Shown here: positions 44,624 to 54,095 of the stretch, piece by piece
Layout: each line of letters opens with the position of its first letter
Position numbering within the stretch: the first letter of the stretch is position 1
From: Flavobacteriaceae bacterium
GTDB taxonomy: Bacteria; Bacteroidota; Bacteroidia; Flavobacteriales; Flavobacteriaceae
NCBI GenBank assembly: GCA_021648755.1
Contig: JAKISG010000005.1
Location: 65,133-129,132, forward strand
Direction of reading: 5' to 3'
DNA: 64,000 nucleotides
Program-made: the position numbers and the translations under genes
Notes under the pieces: generated by a model
Told to the model about the DNA's origin: nothing
Seen by the model: the letters and a program-made list of their open reading frames with translations, nothing else
Databases searched by the model: none

Positions 44624-46273
44624 TTATTTCTGTAAAATTATTTTTTTAACTAAATTAGTATTGTTCGTGTTATCTGTTATTTTAATAAAATAAATATTAT
44701 TTGATAAATTATTTAAGTCTATTTCAGAAGAACTATTTGTTAATTTATTTGTCATTACTACTTGACCTAAAATAGTGACTACTTTATAGGTAAAGTCTCC
44801 AGATAATTTACCTAAATCAATTTTTAATAAACCTGTTGTTGGGTTTGGAAAAATGGCAATGTTAGTTTTTAAAACATCATTTATAGTTGCTGTCTGGTCT
44901 AACATATCTACAGTTGTTACTCCTGTTTCGTCTGGGTCTAACCAGTTACTTAGTCGAGTTGAATTTGTGCTAGAACCTACCCAAGATATTGCAAAACGAC
45001 CATAAAAGTCAATTTGTCCGTTATCATTTGTTCCAGAACAAGCAGCAGCACCTCCAAAGAGTTGCCCAATAACTCTACCGTTTTGATCAAATAATGGTGA
45101 TCCCGAAGAGCCTCCTTCAGTAACTCCTATTTCCCAACCGCTTCCTGCTGTTGTAATTTGCCATGTTTGCGCTCCTGAATTTGTGCCTTTAACAGCTCCT
45201 GTATCATCTCTACAAACTTTCATAATATCGCCTCTTGGGTGATGAATACCAACTTCAAAATTCGGGTTTGTATCTGTTCTATCCCAACCTGCATAGTTTA
45301 TATCCCAACTACTATTAATTGGGTTATTTAATTCAACCAACATAAAATCTGACCCTGTATCTCTAGCTCTTAATACCGAACCACTTGCTAAAAAATTAAC
45401 TGGTCCGTTTGAACTATTTAATGTACTTCCACATCTAGGAGTACCGTTTGTTATCCAATTAAAACGCATAGAATATTCTGCTGGATTTGAGGTGCCATAA
45501 CAATGGTTTGCAGTTAAAAAATACGGTGTTTTATCATTATTAACATTGTTTATTAAATTTCCTGAACAAATAAAACCATTGCCCATATTTAAAAAAGCAA
45601 CCGACTTTTTTAATCGGTCTTTTAAATCTTCAAAATCTGCACCAACAGAGCAATCTACATCGTGGTTACAAGCACCAGAATCATTTAGCCCTTTTTGTTG
45701 TTCTGCGATAGATTGGTGTTCTGTGCCTAAACGATAACCGTGTATAATAGCTGATAACTGTAATCTACCTTGCCCATTTACTTGGCTTGGTTCAAAGTAT
45801 TCAATCCAGAGATTGTCTCCTTTTACAAACCACGAGCCTAAAATATTACTTTTACTATTATTAATACTTGTATAGGCGCCTAATAAATCAGATTTATCAT
45901 TATTATATAAGTATAAGTTTGATCCTTTTGGTAAATAAAAATCATCAAAATTTACACTTAAATTTAAGGCATTTTTTGAACCAATATTTAGTCTCCAAAA
46001 GCGGTCACCATTTGGTAAATTTGTCCAAACTCCTGCTTCAAAACCATAATTTATTTTAGATAAAATACCTATTCTATATGGCTTTTCTGGTAATAAATCA
46101 TTAATAGCATCTTCTGCAATCGTTTTTTGAATGTCAATTGTTGGTACCTCAATCTTTGTTACTTGTCGATTTTCTGGAATAGACCAACTTATTGGTTTAC
46201 CTTTATTTGTGATTTGAGAAAACGTTATAAAAAATATAAGTAAACACCCTAAGAATAATATTTTTTTCATCAT
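44624..46273 (-). CDS. Lys-C-like trypsin-fold protease with type IX sorting domain
   Basis: A 549-residue secreted serine protease. A signal peptide (about 1-20) and a propeptide region (to about 195) precede the chymotrypsin-fold domain. The catalytic triad is His257 (TANHCYG), Asp309 (GSDFMLVEL) and Ser390 (GGSSGSP). Cysteines at 202, 208, 236, 258 and 281 fit disulfides of the lysyl-endopeptidase family. Residues about 470-549 (FPNPTTGLLKIDLG, then VKKIILQK at the end) are a type A C-terminal sorting domain for type IX secretion. Lys specificity is inferred from family resemblance. Confidence 0.9.
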   Translation of the reverse strand: MMKKILFLGCLLIFFITFSQITNKGKPISWSIPENRQVTKIEVPTIDIQKTIAEDAINDLLPEKPYRIGILSKINYGFEAGVWTNLPNGDRFWRLNIGSKNALNLSVNFDDFYLPKGSNLYLYNNDKSDLLGAYTSINNSKSNILGSWFVKGDNLWIEYFEPSQVNGQGRLQLSAIIHGYRLGTEHQSIAEQQKGLNDSGACNHDVDCSVGADFEDLKDRLKKSVAFLNMGNGFICSGNLINNVNNDKTPYFLTANHCYGTSNPAEYSMRFNWITNGTPRCGSTLNSSNGPVNFLASGSVLRARDTGSDFMLVELNNPINSSWDINYAGWDRTDTNPNFEVGIHHPRGDIMKVCRDDTGAVKGTNSGAQTWQITTAGSGWEIGVTEGGSSGSPLFDQNGRVIGQLFGGAAACSGTNDNGQIDFYGRFAISWVGSSTNSTRLSNWLDPDETGVTTVDMLDQTATINDVLKTNIAIFPNPTTGLLKIDLGKLSGDFTYKVVTILGQVVMTNKLTNSSSEIDLNNLSNNIYFIKITDNTNNTNLVKKIILQK

Positions 46274-46329
46274 AATATATTAAATATGATGTAAATGTAC
46301 AATAAAATTTAACCTAATTCCTAAAAAAT

Positions 46330-47379
46330 TTAAATTACTAACATTGCATCACCATATGCTAAAAATTTATACTCTTCTTTTATGGCTATTTTATATGCTT
46401 TTTGTAAAAATTCTAATCCTGCAAAAGCAGCAACCGACATCATCAAAGTAGATTTTGGAGGGTGAAAATTACTGATCATACAGTTAGCTATACTAAAATC
46501 ATACGGTGGAAAAATAAATTTATTAGTCCAACCTTCAAAAGATTTTAATTTACGGTCTGTTGTTACTGAACTTTCTATAGAGCGCATAACTGTTGTACCA
46601 ACGGCACAGACACGTCTTTTACTATTAATAGCATTATTTACTAAAATACTTGTTTTATCAGAAATAAATATTTTTTCTGAATCTAGTTTGTGCTTCCTTA
46701 AATCTTCTACATCAACAGAATTAAATGAGCCTAAACCTACATGTAAAGTTACTTTTGCTAAATCAACACCTTTTATTTCTAATCTTTTTAATAAGTGTTT
46801 TGAAAAATGCATTCCTGCAGTAGGAGGAAAAACAGCACCTTCATGCTTTGCGTAAACAGTTTGAAACCTTTCTTTATCTTCGGGTTCTACAAGTCTATCT
46901 ATATATTTTGGTAATGGTGTTTCACCTAATTCACCTAATTTCACTCTAAATTCATCATAACTACCATCAAATAAAAAGCGTAAAGTCCTACCTCTTGATG
47001 TAGTATTATCAATAACTTCTGCGACTAAACTCTCATCTTCACCAAAAAATAATTTATTACCAATTCTTATTTTTCTTGCAGGGTCTACTAAAACATCCCA
47101 AAGTTTAGTTTCTTTATTTAATTCTCTCAATAAAAAAACTTCTATTCTTGCTCCTGTTTTTTCTTTATTACCAAATAGTCTTGCAGGAAAAACTTTAGTA
47201 TTGTTAAAAATCATAACATCACTTTCATCAAAATAATTTATAAGATCTTTAAATTGTTTATGTTCAATGGTTTGTTTTGCTCTATTTAAAACCATTAATC
47301 TAGACTCATCTCTATTTAATTGAGGATGTTGTGCATATAATTCACTAGGTAAATCATATATAAATTTTGATAATTTCAT
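46330..47379 (-). CDS. queA: tRNA S-adenosylmethionine ribosyltransferase-isomerase QueA
   Basis: A 349-residue enzyme in queuosine synthesis that transfers the ribosyl part of SAM to preQ1 in tRNA. Motifs include YDLPSELYAQHPQLNRDESRLMVL, DVMIFNNTKVFPARLFG, AVFPPTAGMHFSKHLL and VTLHVGLGSFNSVDVEDLRKH. Length is normal. Its promoter box is 91 nt upstream, giving a leader of about 80 nt with a repeated ACATGCTnGT. Divergent from menG. Confidence 0.95.
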   Translation of the reverse strand: MKLSKFIYDLPSELYAQHPQLNRDESRLMVLNRAKQTIEHKQFKDLINYFDESDVMIFNNTKVFPARLFGNKEKTGARIEVFLLRELNKETKLWDVLVDPARKIRIGNKLFFGEDESLVAEVIDNTTSRGRTLRFLFDGSYDEFRVKLGELGETPLPKYIDRLVEPEDKERFQTVYAKHEGAVFPPTAGMHFSKHLLKRLEIKGVDLAKVTLHVGLGSFNSVDVEDLRKHKLDSEKIFISDKTSILVNNAINSKRRVCAVGTTVMRSIESSVTTDRKLKSFEGWTNKFIFPPYDFSIANCMISNFHPPKSTLMMSVAAFAGLEFLQKAYKIAIKEEYKFLAYGDAMLVI

Positions 47380-47469
47380 ATCTATAATATTTGTTAAATT
47401 AGTTACATGCTAGTCATTCATAAACTTTGTTAACATGCTTGTTAATAAATTTTTTTGTATAAAAGAATG

Positions 47470-47477
47470 CAAAGATA
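47470..47477 (-). promoter_or_regulatory. -7 box (TATCTTTG) of queA
   Basis: TAnnTTTG on the minus strand, 91 nt before the start at 47379. The long leader between them carries the direct repeat ACATGCTnGT (near 47405 and 47434); I see no clear riboswitch fold. Confidence 0.45.
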
Positions 47478-47642
47478 CACTTTCGAGATAGGCAAAGTCA
47501 AGTGTTTTCTAACAAAATATTAATTATTATTTTCTTGATTATTAATTTGGTTAAAATTTTTAGAATTTGAGTTTGTAAAGCGAACGAAAAATATTTAGGG
47601 AAACTATTAAACTACTATTTATCAATATTCTATTATCTTTAT

Positions 47643-47650
47643 TACCTTTG
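47643..47650 (+). promoter_or_regulatory. -7 box (TACCTTTG) of menG
   Basis: TAnnTTTG match, 16 nt before the ATG at 47667. Confidence 0.5.
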
Positions 47651-47666
47651 CCAAATAAAAAATTAA

Positions 47667-48400
47667 ATGTCAGAAAATACGATTACACCTTATAAAGATA
47701 TTAATTTAGGAAAAAAAGAGCAAATAACTCAAATGTTTGATGCGGTTTCTACTAAATATGATTTTTTAAATAGAGTTTTAACTTTTGGGTTAGATATAAG
47801 TTGGCGCAAAAAAGTAGTTAAAATTGTTGCCCATAAAAAGGCGTTAAATATTTTAGACATTGCTACTGGTACAGGTGATTTAGCAATAATGTTAGCAACT
47901 ATAAAAAACGCAAAAATTATAGGTTTAGATATTTCTAAAGGAATGCTCGTTGTTGCAAAAAAAAAATAGCAAAAAAACAACTAAACCATAAGATTGAACT
48001 TATTCTAGGAGATTCAGAAAAATTAAATTTTAAAAATGATAGTTTTGATGCTATAACTGTGGGGTTTGGGGTTCGTAATTTTGAAAATTTAGACAAGGGT
48101 CTTCAAGAAATCTTTAGAGTTTTAAAACCAAATGGTGTTTTTGTAGTTTTGGAAACTTCTCAACCAACTAAATTTCCTATGAAACAATTGTTTCTTTTTT
48201 ATTCTAAATATATTATTCCGACAATTGGCAGTTTATTTTCAAAAGATAAAAAAGCATACACCTATTTACCAAAATCTGCAGCAAAATTTCCTTATGGTAA
48301 AAACTTCAACAATATTTTATTAAAAAATGGGTTTAATACTGCAAAAGATACTCCTGTTACATTTGGAATTTCATCTATTTATATAGCGACTAAAAAATAA
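47667..48400 (+). pseudogene. menG: Demethylmenaquinone methyltransferase MenG/UbiE, frame broken at an A10 run
   Basis: Residues 1-100 give the UbiE N-terminus (VSTKYDFLNRVLTFGLDISWRK; SAM motif LDIATGTGDLAIM) and stop at TAG after the run of ten A at 47959-47968. The remainder continues in another frame: adding one A restores KKKIAKKQLNHKIELILGDS and then TVGFGVRNFENLDKGLQEIFRVLKPNG to the normal C-terminus at 48400. So exactly one base is missing. The enzyme makes menaquinone, the respiratory quinone, so loss would be severe; a sequencing error or transcriptional slippage on the A-run is more likely than a dead gene. It is followed by porT after 14 nt. Confidence 0.85.
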
Positions 48401-48414
48401 TCTAGAAAATCAAA

Positions 48415-49128
48415 ATGAAAAAAATATTAATATTTTGTGTTTGTTTTACCTTTTTTATAGGTGCAACTGCTTTTTCACAAAGAAAAAAAATAGAAAATTT
48501 ACCAAATTTTGATAAAAAACCATGGAATTTTGGTTACTATTTGGGGATTAATAAAAATAGTTTTTTGGTAGATTATAAATCTCCAAACACAAACAATACT
48601 TTTGTAGAGGTTGATGAAAGTTTTGGATTTTTAGTAGGAGTAATGGTAGAAAAGAGATTACATAAAAACTTTAGTTTGCGTTTTGAGCCTGGATTAATGA
48701 GTAATGTGAAAAAATTATATTTTAATAATGAAGTTGGTGATTTTAGTGAAGAAAAAGATAGGTTGAGGGAGGTTTCAGGAACCTATTTACATATGCCTTT
48801 ACTTTTAAAGTTTAGTGCAGATAGGTATAAAAATATCAAACCTTATGTGGTTGGTGGTTTAGCTTTTGACTATAACTTTTCATCTAATCAAAATAACCCA
48901 GATGATAACTCTGCTGGAGAATTTAGAATGAAAAAATCTAACTTTATGTATGAACTAGGTATTGGTATTGATTTATACTTACCATATTTTAAATTCTCAC
49001 CTTCATTAAGAGGTATTTTTGCATTAAATAACGAGATAACTAGAGATAATTCGGCTACAAGCCCTTGGACAGCACCAATAGATAATTTTGCTACACGAGG
49101 TGTTTTTTTAAAGTTTACATTTGAATAA
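48415..49128 (+). CDS. porT: Type IX secretion/gliding outer-membrane protein PorT (SprT)
   Basis: A 237-residue protein with a signal peptide (about 1-22) and eight or so amphipathic strands ending FATRGVFLKFTFE, an outer-membrane barrel. The segment NFGYYLGINKNSFLVDY fits PorT. The position directly after menG is the usual one for porT/sprT in flavobacteria. PorT is required for type IX secretion, and a likely substrate protease lies nearby (44624-46273). It ends 4 nt from the convergent SpoU-type gene. Confidence 0.85.
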   Translation: MKKILIFCVCFTFFIGATAFSQRKKIENLPNFDKKPWNFGYYLGINKNSFLVDYKSPNTNNTFVEVDESFGFLVGVMVEKRLHKNFSLRFEPGLMSNVKKLYFNNEVGDFSEEKDRLREVSGTYLHMPLLLKFSADRYKNIKPYVVGGLAFDYNFSSNQNNPDDNSAGEFRMKKSNFMYELGIGIDLYLPYFKFSPSLRGIFALNNEITRDNSATSPWTAPIDNFATRGVFLKFTFE

Positions 49129-49132
49129 AAAA

Positions 49133-49852
49133 CTATCTTTTAAATTCACTCAACAAAATTGCTGTTGCAGTTGCTACATTTAAACTTTCGGTTTGTAAGT
49201 TACCAAATTTCGGAATACTTATTTTATTTTTTATTAGTTTAAGATTTCTATTTGAAATTCCGTTTGCTTCATTTCCCATAACAAGTATTGCTTGTTTTGG
49301 TAACTTTGTTTGATAGATATTTTTTCCTTGCATCAAACTTGCAAAAACAGTTAACTTTGTGTTTAAAAGATACTTGTTTAAATCGACATAAACTATAGAA
49401 ACTCTAGTTAAAGAGCCCATTGTTGCTTGTATAACTTTTGGGTTATAACAATCAACCGTTTCTAAAGAACAAACTAATTGATTAACCCCAAACCAATCAC
49501 ATAGCCTTATAATCGTTCCTAAATTCCCAGGATCTTTTATAGCATCTAAGGCAATTATTAATCCTTTTTTTTTTTTAATTACAGGTTTAGGGATTTTAAA
49601 AACACCTAGTACTTGGCTAGGATTTTTTAGGTTACTTATTTTTTTAAGTTCCTTTTCTGTTATTAACTGTGTGTTTTGTTTTGGTAAAAAATTTTTAAAT
49701 TTAGTAGTATAAAAAAGGGTTTCTACCTCAAATTCTGAATGGTTAAATTCAGTAACAGATTTTAGACCCTCCACTACAAATAATCCAAACTTAATTCGAT
49801 TTTTTTTTAATTTTAAACTTGTTAATAATTTAATTTGGTTTTTACTTAACAT
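49133..49852 (-). CDS. SpoU/TrmH-family RNA 2'-O-methyltransferase
   Basis: A 239-residue SPOUT-class enzyme. The N-terminal RNA-binding substrate domain (residues about 1-90) is followed by the knotted catalytic domain: ALDAIKDPGNLGTIIRLCDWFG, ILVMGNEANGIS and the C-terminal SLNVATATAILLSEF. The gene contains a 12-nt A-run (T12 at 49565-49576 on +) that is read in frame as Lys-Lys-Lys-Lys. The target RNA (tRNA or rRNA) cannot be told. Confidence 0.9.
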   Translation of the reverse strand: MLSKNQIKLLTSLKLKKNRIKFGLFVVEGLKSVTEFNHSEFEVETLFYTTKFKNFLPKQNTQLITEKELKKISNLKNPSQVLGVFKIPKPVIKKKKGLIIALDAIKDPGNLGTIIRLCDWFGVNQLVCSLETVDCYNPKVIQATMGSLTRVSIVYVDLNKYLLNTKLTVFASLMQGKNIYQTKLPKQAILVMGNEANGISNRNLKLIKNKISIPKFGNLQTESLNVATATAILLSEFKR

Positions 49853-49923
49853 CGATTTTTGTCTTTAGTCATTGCATTACTTTGGCTTATTTATAGTACT
49901 TTTGATTTTAATAAATTTTACCT

Positions 49924-52446
49924 TTGATTAAACAAGTTACAAAAATAGTATTAATTCTAATAGTTATTTTAATTACATCTTGTAATGCGGTAAAAAGAGT
50001 AAATGATGATGCCTATTTATTAGATAAAAATACTATTTATATAAATGATAAAAAAACAAAAAAACAAGAATTATATTCTTACTTAATACAAAGACCTAAT
50101 CAAAAAACTTTAGGTTTACCACTAGCGTTATATGTTTATAATTGGTCAAACTATAATTTCGAAGTGAGTTTTGATGATTGGGTAAAAAAAAATCCTAAAA
50201 AAAGCACTTTTTTTGATAAGCACTTTTCTAATAAACAAACAAAATCGATTTATAATTTTAATAAAAATTTTAATAATTGGCTTAAAAAAAATGGGGAAGC
50301 ACCAATTATTATTAACACTAAAAAAACAAAAAAGTCTTTAAAATCTTTAAAAGAATATTTTCAAAATAATGGTTTTTTTGATGTTGAAGTTTATTATACT
50401 GAAAACAAAAATTCTAAAAAAAGAGCAACTATAGATTATATAATTAAAACAAATAAGTCCTATTTTTTAGACACAATAGCGGTTGATATAAGTTCAAAAG
50501 TAATTGACTTTTTATATAAAAAGAATCAATCAAAATCGTTTTTAAAAAAAGGTGATCCATATGATTTAACTAATTTTAAGTTAGAGCAAAAAAGATTAAC
50601 CAATCTCTTTAGAAATTCTGGTATTTATAAATTTAATAAAAGTTATATACGGTTTGATGCTGACTCGTCTAAATTAGATAATAAGGTTGATATTAAATTA
50701 AAAATATCTGATGAAATCATCAACATTGGTGATAGTCTTTTTCATAAACCTTTTAAAATTCAAAAAGTAAAAAATATTAATATTTATACGGATTATTCTT
50801 TCAATACTAAAGATGAGCCATATTTAGACTCCATTTATTATAAAGGTTATACTTTTTGGACTCATAAAAAAATAAAATTTAATCCTAAATATTTTATAAA
50901 TGCAATAGGTATCTCGCCAAATAAAATTTATAAAAATGAAGAACTAAAGTTAACTAGAAATTATCTAAATGATTTAAAAATATTTAGATCACCAATAGCT
51001 ATAGATTATTCTGAAAATAAAGACGGGTCTTTAACAACAGACATATACCTTACGCCATTAAAAAAATATGGAATTGATACCAATATTGAAGTGACACACA
51101 GTAATATTAAACCTTTTGGAGTATTGGGTAAGTTTGCTTTTATTGATAGAAATATTTTTAAAGGTTCCGAAATTTTTGAACTCTCTTTTCAGGCCTCTTT
51201 TTTAAACCTTGCCGAAGATGCAGCAAATCCAGATTTTAACTTTTTTGGTTTTACTGCTTGGGAAATTGGAGCAACTACCTCATTAAAAATACCTAGAATA
51301 TTTTTTCCGATTAACACTAGTAAGTTAATTCCAAAATCTATGCGGCCTAAAACGGATATTAGTATTAGTACTAGTTTTCAAAAAAATATTGGTTTAGATA
51401 GACAAAATATAACAGGAAATATTAGTTACTTTTGGAAAAAATCAAGTAAATTTAAACATCGATTTGACTTAATTAATATTCAGTATATTAATAATTTAAA
51501 TCCTGAAAGTTATTTTGATATTTTTAATTCAGAGTTAAACAAGTTAAAAACTGTTGCCCAAACTATTATTGACCCAATTAATATGGATGTTGATGGTGAT
51601 ATTAATAATGCTTTGGGTTATATTGACTTTGTATTAAATCCGTTAAATAGATTTGAAACCACAAATAGCACTGAATTTCTAAGCACACAAAAAGTAAAAG
51701 AAAGAAGAAGTATAATTACAGAAGACATATTAGTACCAACAATATCTTACACATTTACTTATGACAACAAAAAAAGTTTAAATGACAATCGTTTTTCATT
51801 CTTTAGAGCAAAATTAATTTCTGCGGGGTCATTAATAAACTCATTAATTAAAAAAAATGAAGATGGTAGAAGTGAACTTTTTGATTTACCAATTGCACAA
51901 TATATTAAATCAGAATTTGAATATAAAAAATATTGGGATTTAGGCAGAAGTAATCATTTAATTTTTAGATCTTTTGTTGGCGCAGCATTTCCGTTTGGTA
52001 ATTCTACTGAAATCCCTTTTAGTAGATCTTATAGGGCTGGTGGCTCAAATGATATTAGAGCTTGGCAAACTTTTGATTTGGGACCAGGAACTTCTTTAAG
52101 TAATTTAGAATTTAATATTGGTAATTTAAAAATGGTCTCTAATTTTGAATATCGGTTTAAATTTATCAACAATTTTTACGCTGCTATTTTCATTGATGCT
52201 GGTAATATTTGGGATTTAACTAACTCAGAATTAACAAATAGTGATGCAAAATTTAAAGGGGTTAGCTCTCTTCAAGATATTGCTATTGGTTCGGGTTTTG
52301 GTATACGGTATGATTTTAGTTTTTTAATTTTTAGAATAGATCTTGGTTTTAAAACTTACGAACCCTATTTAGATAACAATAAATGGTTTAGAAATTATAA
52401 CTTTAAAAATGAAGTCTTTAATTTTGGTATTAACTATCCGTTTTAA
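49924..52446 (+). CDS. BamA/TamA-family outer-membrane assembly lipoprotein (TamL-like)
   Basis: An 840-residue protein starting at a TTG codon (49924). The lipobox Cys20 (LITSCNAVKR) marks an SPII lipoprotein, unusual for an Omp85 member and characteristic of Bacteroidota TamL. POTRA-like repeats occupy about residues 30-370, then a 16-strand barrel with the Omp85 hallmark RSYRAGGSNDIRAW and the end YNFKNEVFNFGINYPF. TamL works with a TamB-like protein in lipid or protein movement across the envelope; no tamB is in the window. Confidence 0.88.
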   Translation: MIKQVTKIVLILIVILITSCNAVKRVNDDAYLLDKNTIYINDKKTKKQELYSYLIQRPNQKTLGLPLALYVYNWSNYNFEVSFDDWVKKNPKKSTFFDKHFSNKQTKSIYNFNKNFNNWLKKNGEAPIIINTKKTKKSLKSLKEYFQNNGFFDVEVYYTENKNSKKRATIDYIIKTNKSYFLDTIAVDISSKVIDFLYKKNQSKSFLKKGDPYDLTNFKLEQKRLTNLFRNSGIYKFNKSYIRFDADSSKLDNKVDIKLKISDEIINIGDSLFHKPFKIQKVKNINIYTDYSFNTKDEPYLDSIYYKGYTFWTHKKIKFNPKYFINAIGISPNKIYKNEELKLTRNYLNDLKIFRSPIAIDYSENKDGSLTTDIYLTPLKKYGIDTNIEVTHSNIKPFGVLGKFAFIDRNIFKGSEIFELSFQASFLNLAEDAANPDFNFFGFTAWEIGATTSLKIPRIFFPINTSKLIPKSMRPKTDISISTSFQKNIGLDRQNITGNISYFWKKSSKFKHRFDLINIQYINNLNPESYFDIFNSELNKLKTVAQTIIDPINMDVDGDINNALGYIDFVLNPLNRFETTNSTEFLSTQKVKERRSIITEDILVPTISYTFTYDNKKSLNDNRFSFFRAKLISAGSLINSLIKKNEDGRSELFDLPIAQYIKSEFEYKKYWDLGRSNHLIFRSFVGAAFPFGNSTEIPFSRSYRAGGSNDIRAWQTFDLGPGTSLSNLEFNIGNLKMVSNFEYRFKFINNFYAAIFIDAGNIWDLTNSELTNSDAKFKGVSSLQDIAIGSGFGIRYDFSFLIFRIDLGFKTYEPYLDNNKWFRNYNFKNEVFNFGINYPF

Positions 52447-52603
52447 TTACCTGAGTTCAATTTCACAAAAATTTTATAAAAATAAAAAAAATAAAGAAAA
52501 TGTTCTATCTTTCGTGTTTTATATAAAGTAATTTACTATTCTTTTAAAAATAGGAGGTAACAATTACACAATACATTTTATATAAAAGTATATTAAAAAA
52601 ATA

Positions 52604-53224
52604 ATGAAATACTTTAAAACAAAAACAATGAAACATTTAAATTTTTTTTTATTCTTATTAATTGGCTTCGTATTAATCATAAGTTGTGATAATGACAGTG
52701 ACCCGACCAATAATGTTTGTGAAGACACTTATGTATCAACTCTTATTTCTGATGCCTTTTCTACAACAAATGGATATGATGATTTAGCAGAATGGATGGA
52801 CTTAGAAACACACGAATATGAAATTCAAATCAATGCTGATGGTGAAATCTGTAGTATTGGTTATCAAAACCCAAGTACATATACAGGAGATTATACTATG
52901 GAAGTGATTAACAATACAAATGCTACTGCTACAAATTATTCAGGAGTTCATACATTTTTACAAACAGGTTTAGATTACCAAACAATTACTCCAGTAATTG
53001 TAGCAAATGGTGATTTTATTACTATTAAACGAACTATTTTACCTGGATACACAAGTTTAGATCAAACCTTTGGTCGTGTATTAAGAAAATCTGACTTTAC
53101 AAACCCTCCATACCCTATAACTGAAGGGAATGTAGTTTTTGAGGGCTCTGTATTTTATGGCGCTGGAGGTCCTGTACCAAACATTGCACAGCCTTATATT
53201 GCTATTGGGTTTAAGGTAAATTAA
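52604..53224 (+). CDS. Hypothetical lipoprotein
   Basis: A 206-residue protein with lipobox at Cys28 (LIISCDNDSD) if started at 52604, or Cys20 from a second ATG at 52628 (MKHLNFFLF), which is the more usual signal length. The mature protein is Asp/Asn/Thr-rich and beta-rich, with four repeats of polar turns; I recognise no domain. An AGGAGG lies 47 nt upstream, too far to act as a ribosome-binding site. The gene is isolated, after a TamL-like gene. Confidence 0.8.
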   Translation: MKYFKTKTMKHLNFFLFLLIGFVLIISCDNDSDPTNNVCEDTYVSTLISDAFSTTNGYDDLAEWMDLETHEYEIQINADGEICSIGYQNPSTYTGDYTMEVINNTNATATNYSGVHTFLQTGLDYQTITPVIVANGDFITIKRTILPGYTSLDQTFGRVLRKSDFTNPPYPITEGNVVFEGSVFYGAGGPVPNIAQPYIAIGFKVN

Positions 53225-53357
53225 TTTTTTTATATAATGACATTGATTTTAACTAATCAATGTTATTTTTTTTAAATACTTTTTGTTACCAGTATACTTG
53301 GGTTTAAATATTAAAAAGTTTAATGCGTCGCTCCTGCTCTTTATTCAAATTATTTAA

Positions 53358-53365
53358 TACTTTTG
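53358..53365 (+). promoter_or_regulatory. -7 box (TACTTTTG) of ftsE
   Basis: TAnnTTTG match, 19 nt before the ATG at 53385. Confidence 0.5.
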
Positions 53366-53384
53366 CTAAAACCAATTTTATAAA

Positions 53385-54068
53385 ATGGAAGACAATATTT
53401 TACAGTTAAGTGATGCTGATATTTATCAAAGAGAATTACAAGTATTAACAAAGGTGAATTTAAAACTTGCAAAAGGTGAATTTGTTTATTTAATTGGAAA
53501 AACAGGTTCTGGCAAGAGTAGTTTAATGAAAACTTTATATGGTGATTTACCTTTAGAAAGTGGTTTAGGAACTGTAGTTGGTTTCAATTTAAATACTTTA
53601 AAAGATAAGGAAATTCCGTTTTTAAGACGTAAAATAGGTATTGTATTTCAAGACTTTAAGTTATTAAATGATCGAAATATTTTTGAAAATTTACGATTTG
53701 TCTTAAGAGCAACTGGTTGGAAAGATAAAGAAAATATTAAGGCAAAAATAAACGAGGTTTTAAGTAGTGTTGGTATTTTAGAGAGTATTCATAAAATGCC
53801 GTATCAAATATCTGGTGGTGAACAGCAACGGGTTGCTATTGCTCGAGCGTTATTAAATAATCCTGATTTGATTTTGGCTGATGAGCCTACTGGTAATTTA
53901 GACCCAAAAACTTCTATGGAAATTATGGATGTATTACACGAAATTCATCAAAGTGGTAAAAGTATTTTTATGGCAACACATGACTATGCATTGATTTTAA
54001 AATACCCTCATAAAACTTTAAAATGTGAGGGAAGTCAGGTTTTTGAAGTTGTACAGAAGACTGCTTAA
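53385..54068 (+). CDS. ftsE: Cell-division ATP-binding protein FtsE
   Basis: A 227-residue ABC ATPase: Walker A GKTGSGKSS (about residues 38-46), Q-loop IVFQDFKLL, signature ISGGEQQRVAIARAL, Walker B LILADEPTG and H-loop ATHDYAL. The VFQDFKLL form and size match FtsE, which with FtsX signals to peptidoglycan hydrolases at the septum. No ftsX is adjacent, as is common in Bacteroidota. Related LolD-type ATPases are the alternative. Confidence 0.88.
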   Translation: MEDNILQLSDADIYQRELQVLTKVNLKLAKGEFVYLIGKTGSGKSSLMKTLYGDLPLESGLGTVVGFNLNTLKDKEIPFLRRKIGIVFQDFKLLNDRNIFENLRFVLRATGWKDKENIKAKINEVLSSVGILESIHKMPYQISGGEQQRVAIARALLNNPDLILADEPTGNLDPKTSMEIMDVLHEIHQSGKSIFMATHDYALILKYPHKTLKCEGSQVFEVVQKTA

Positions 54069-54095
54069 AAATAAATTAGTGAAATAACTAGATTT

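Noticed and set aside
47380..47470. Possible preQ1 riboswitch in the queA leader
   Set aside because: A long leader is present, but the compact preQ1 pseudoknot pattern could not be traced; only a short direct repeat is seen.
52552..52557. AGGAGG before the lipoprotein gene at 52604
   Set aside because: It is 47 nt from the ATG with no start codon at proper spacing; Bacteroidota rarely use this signal.
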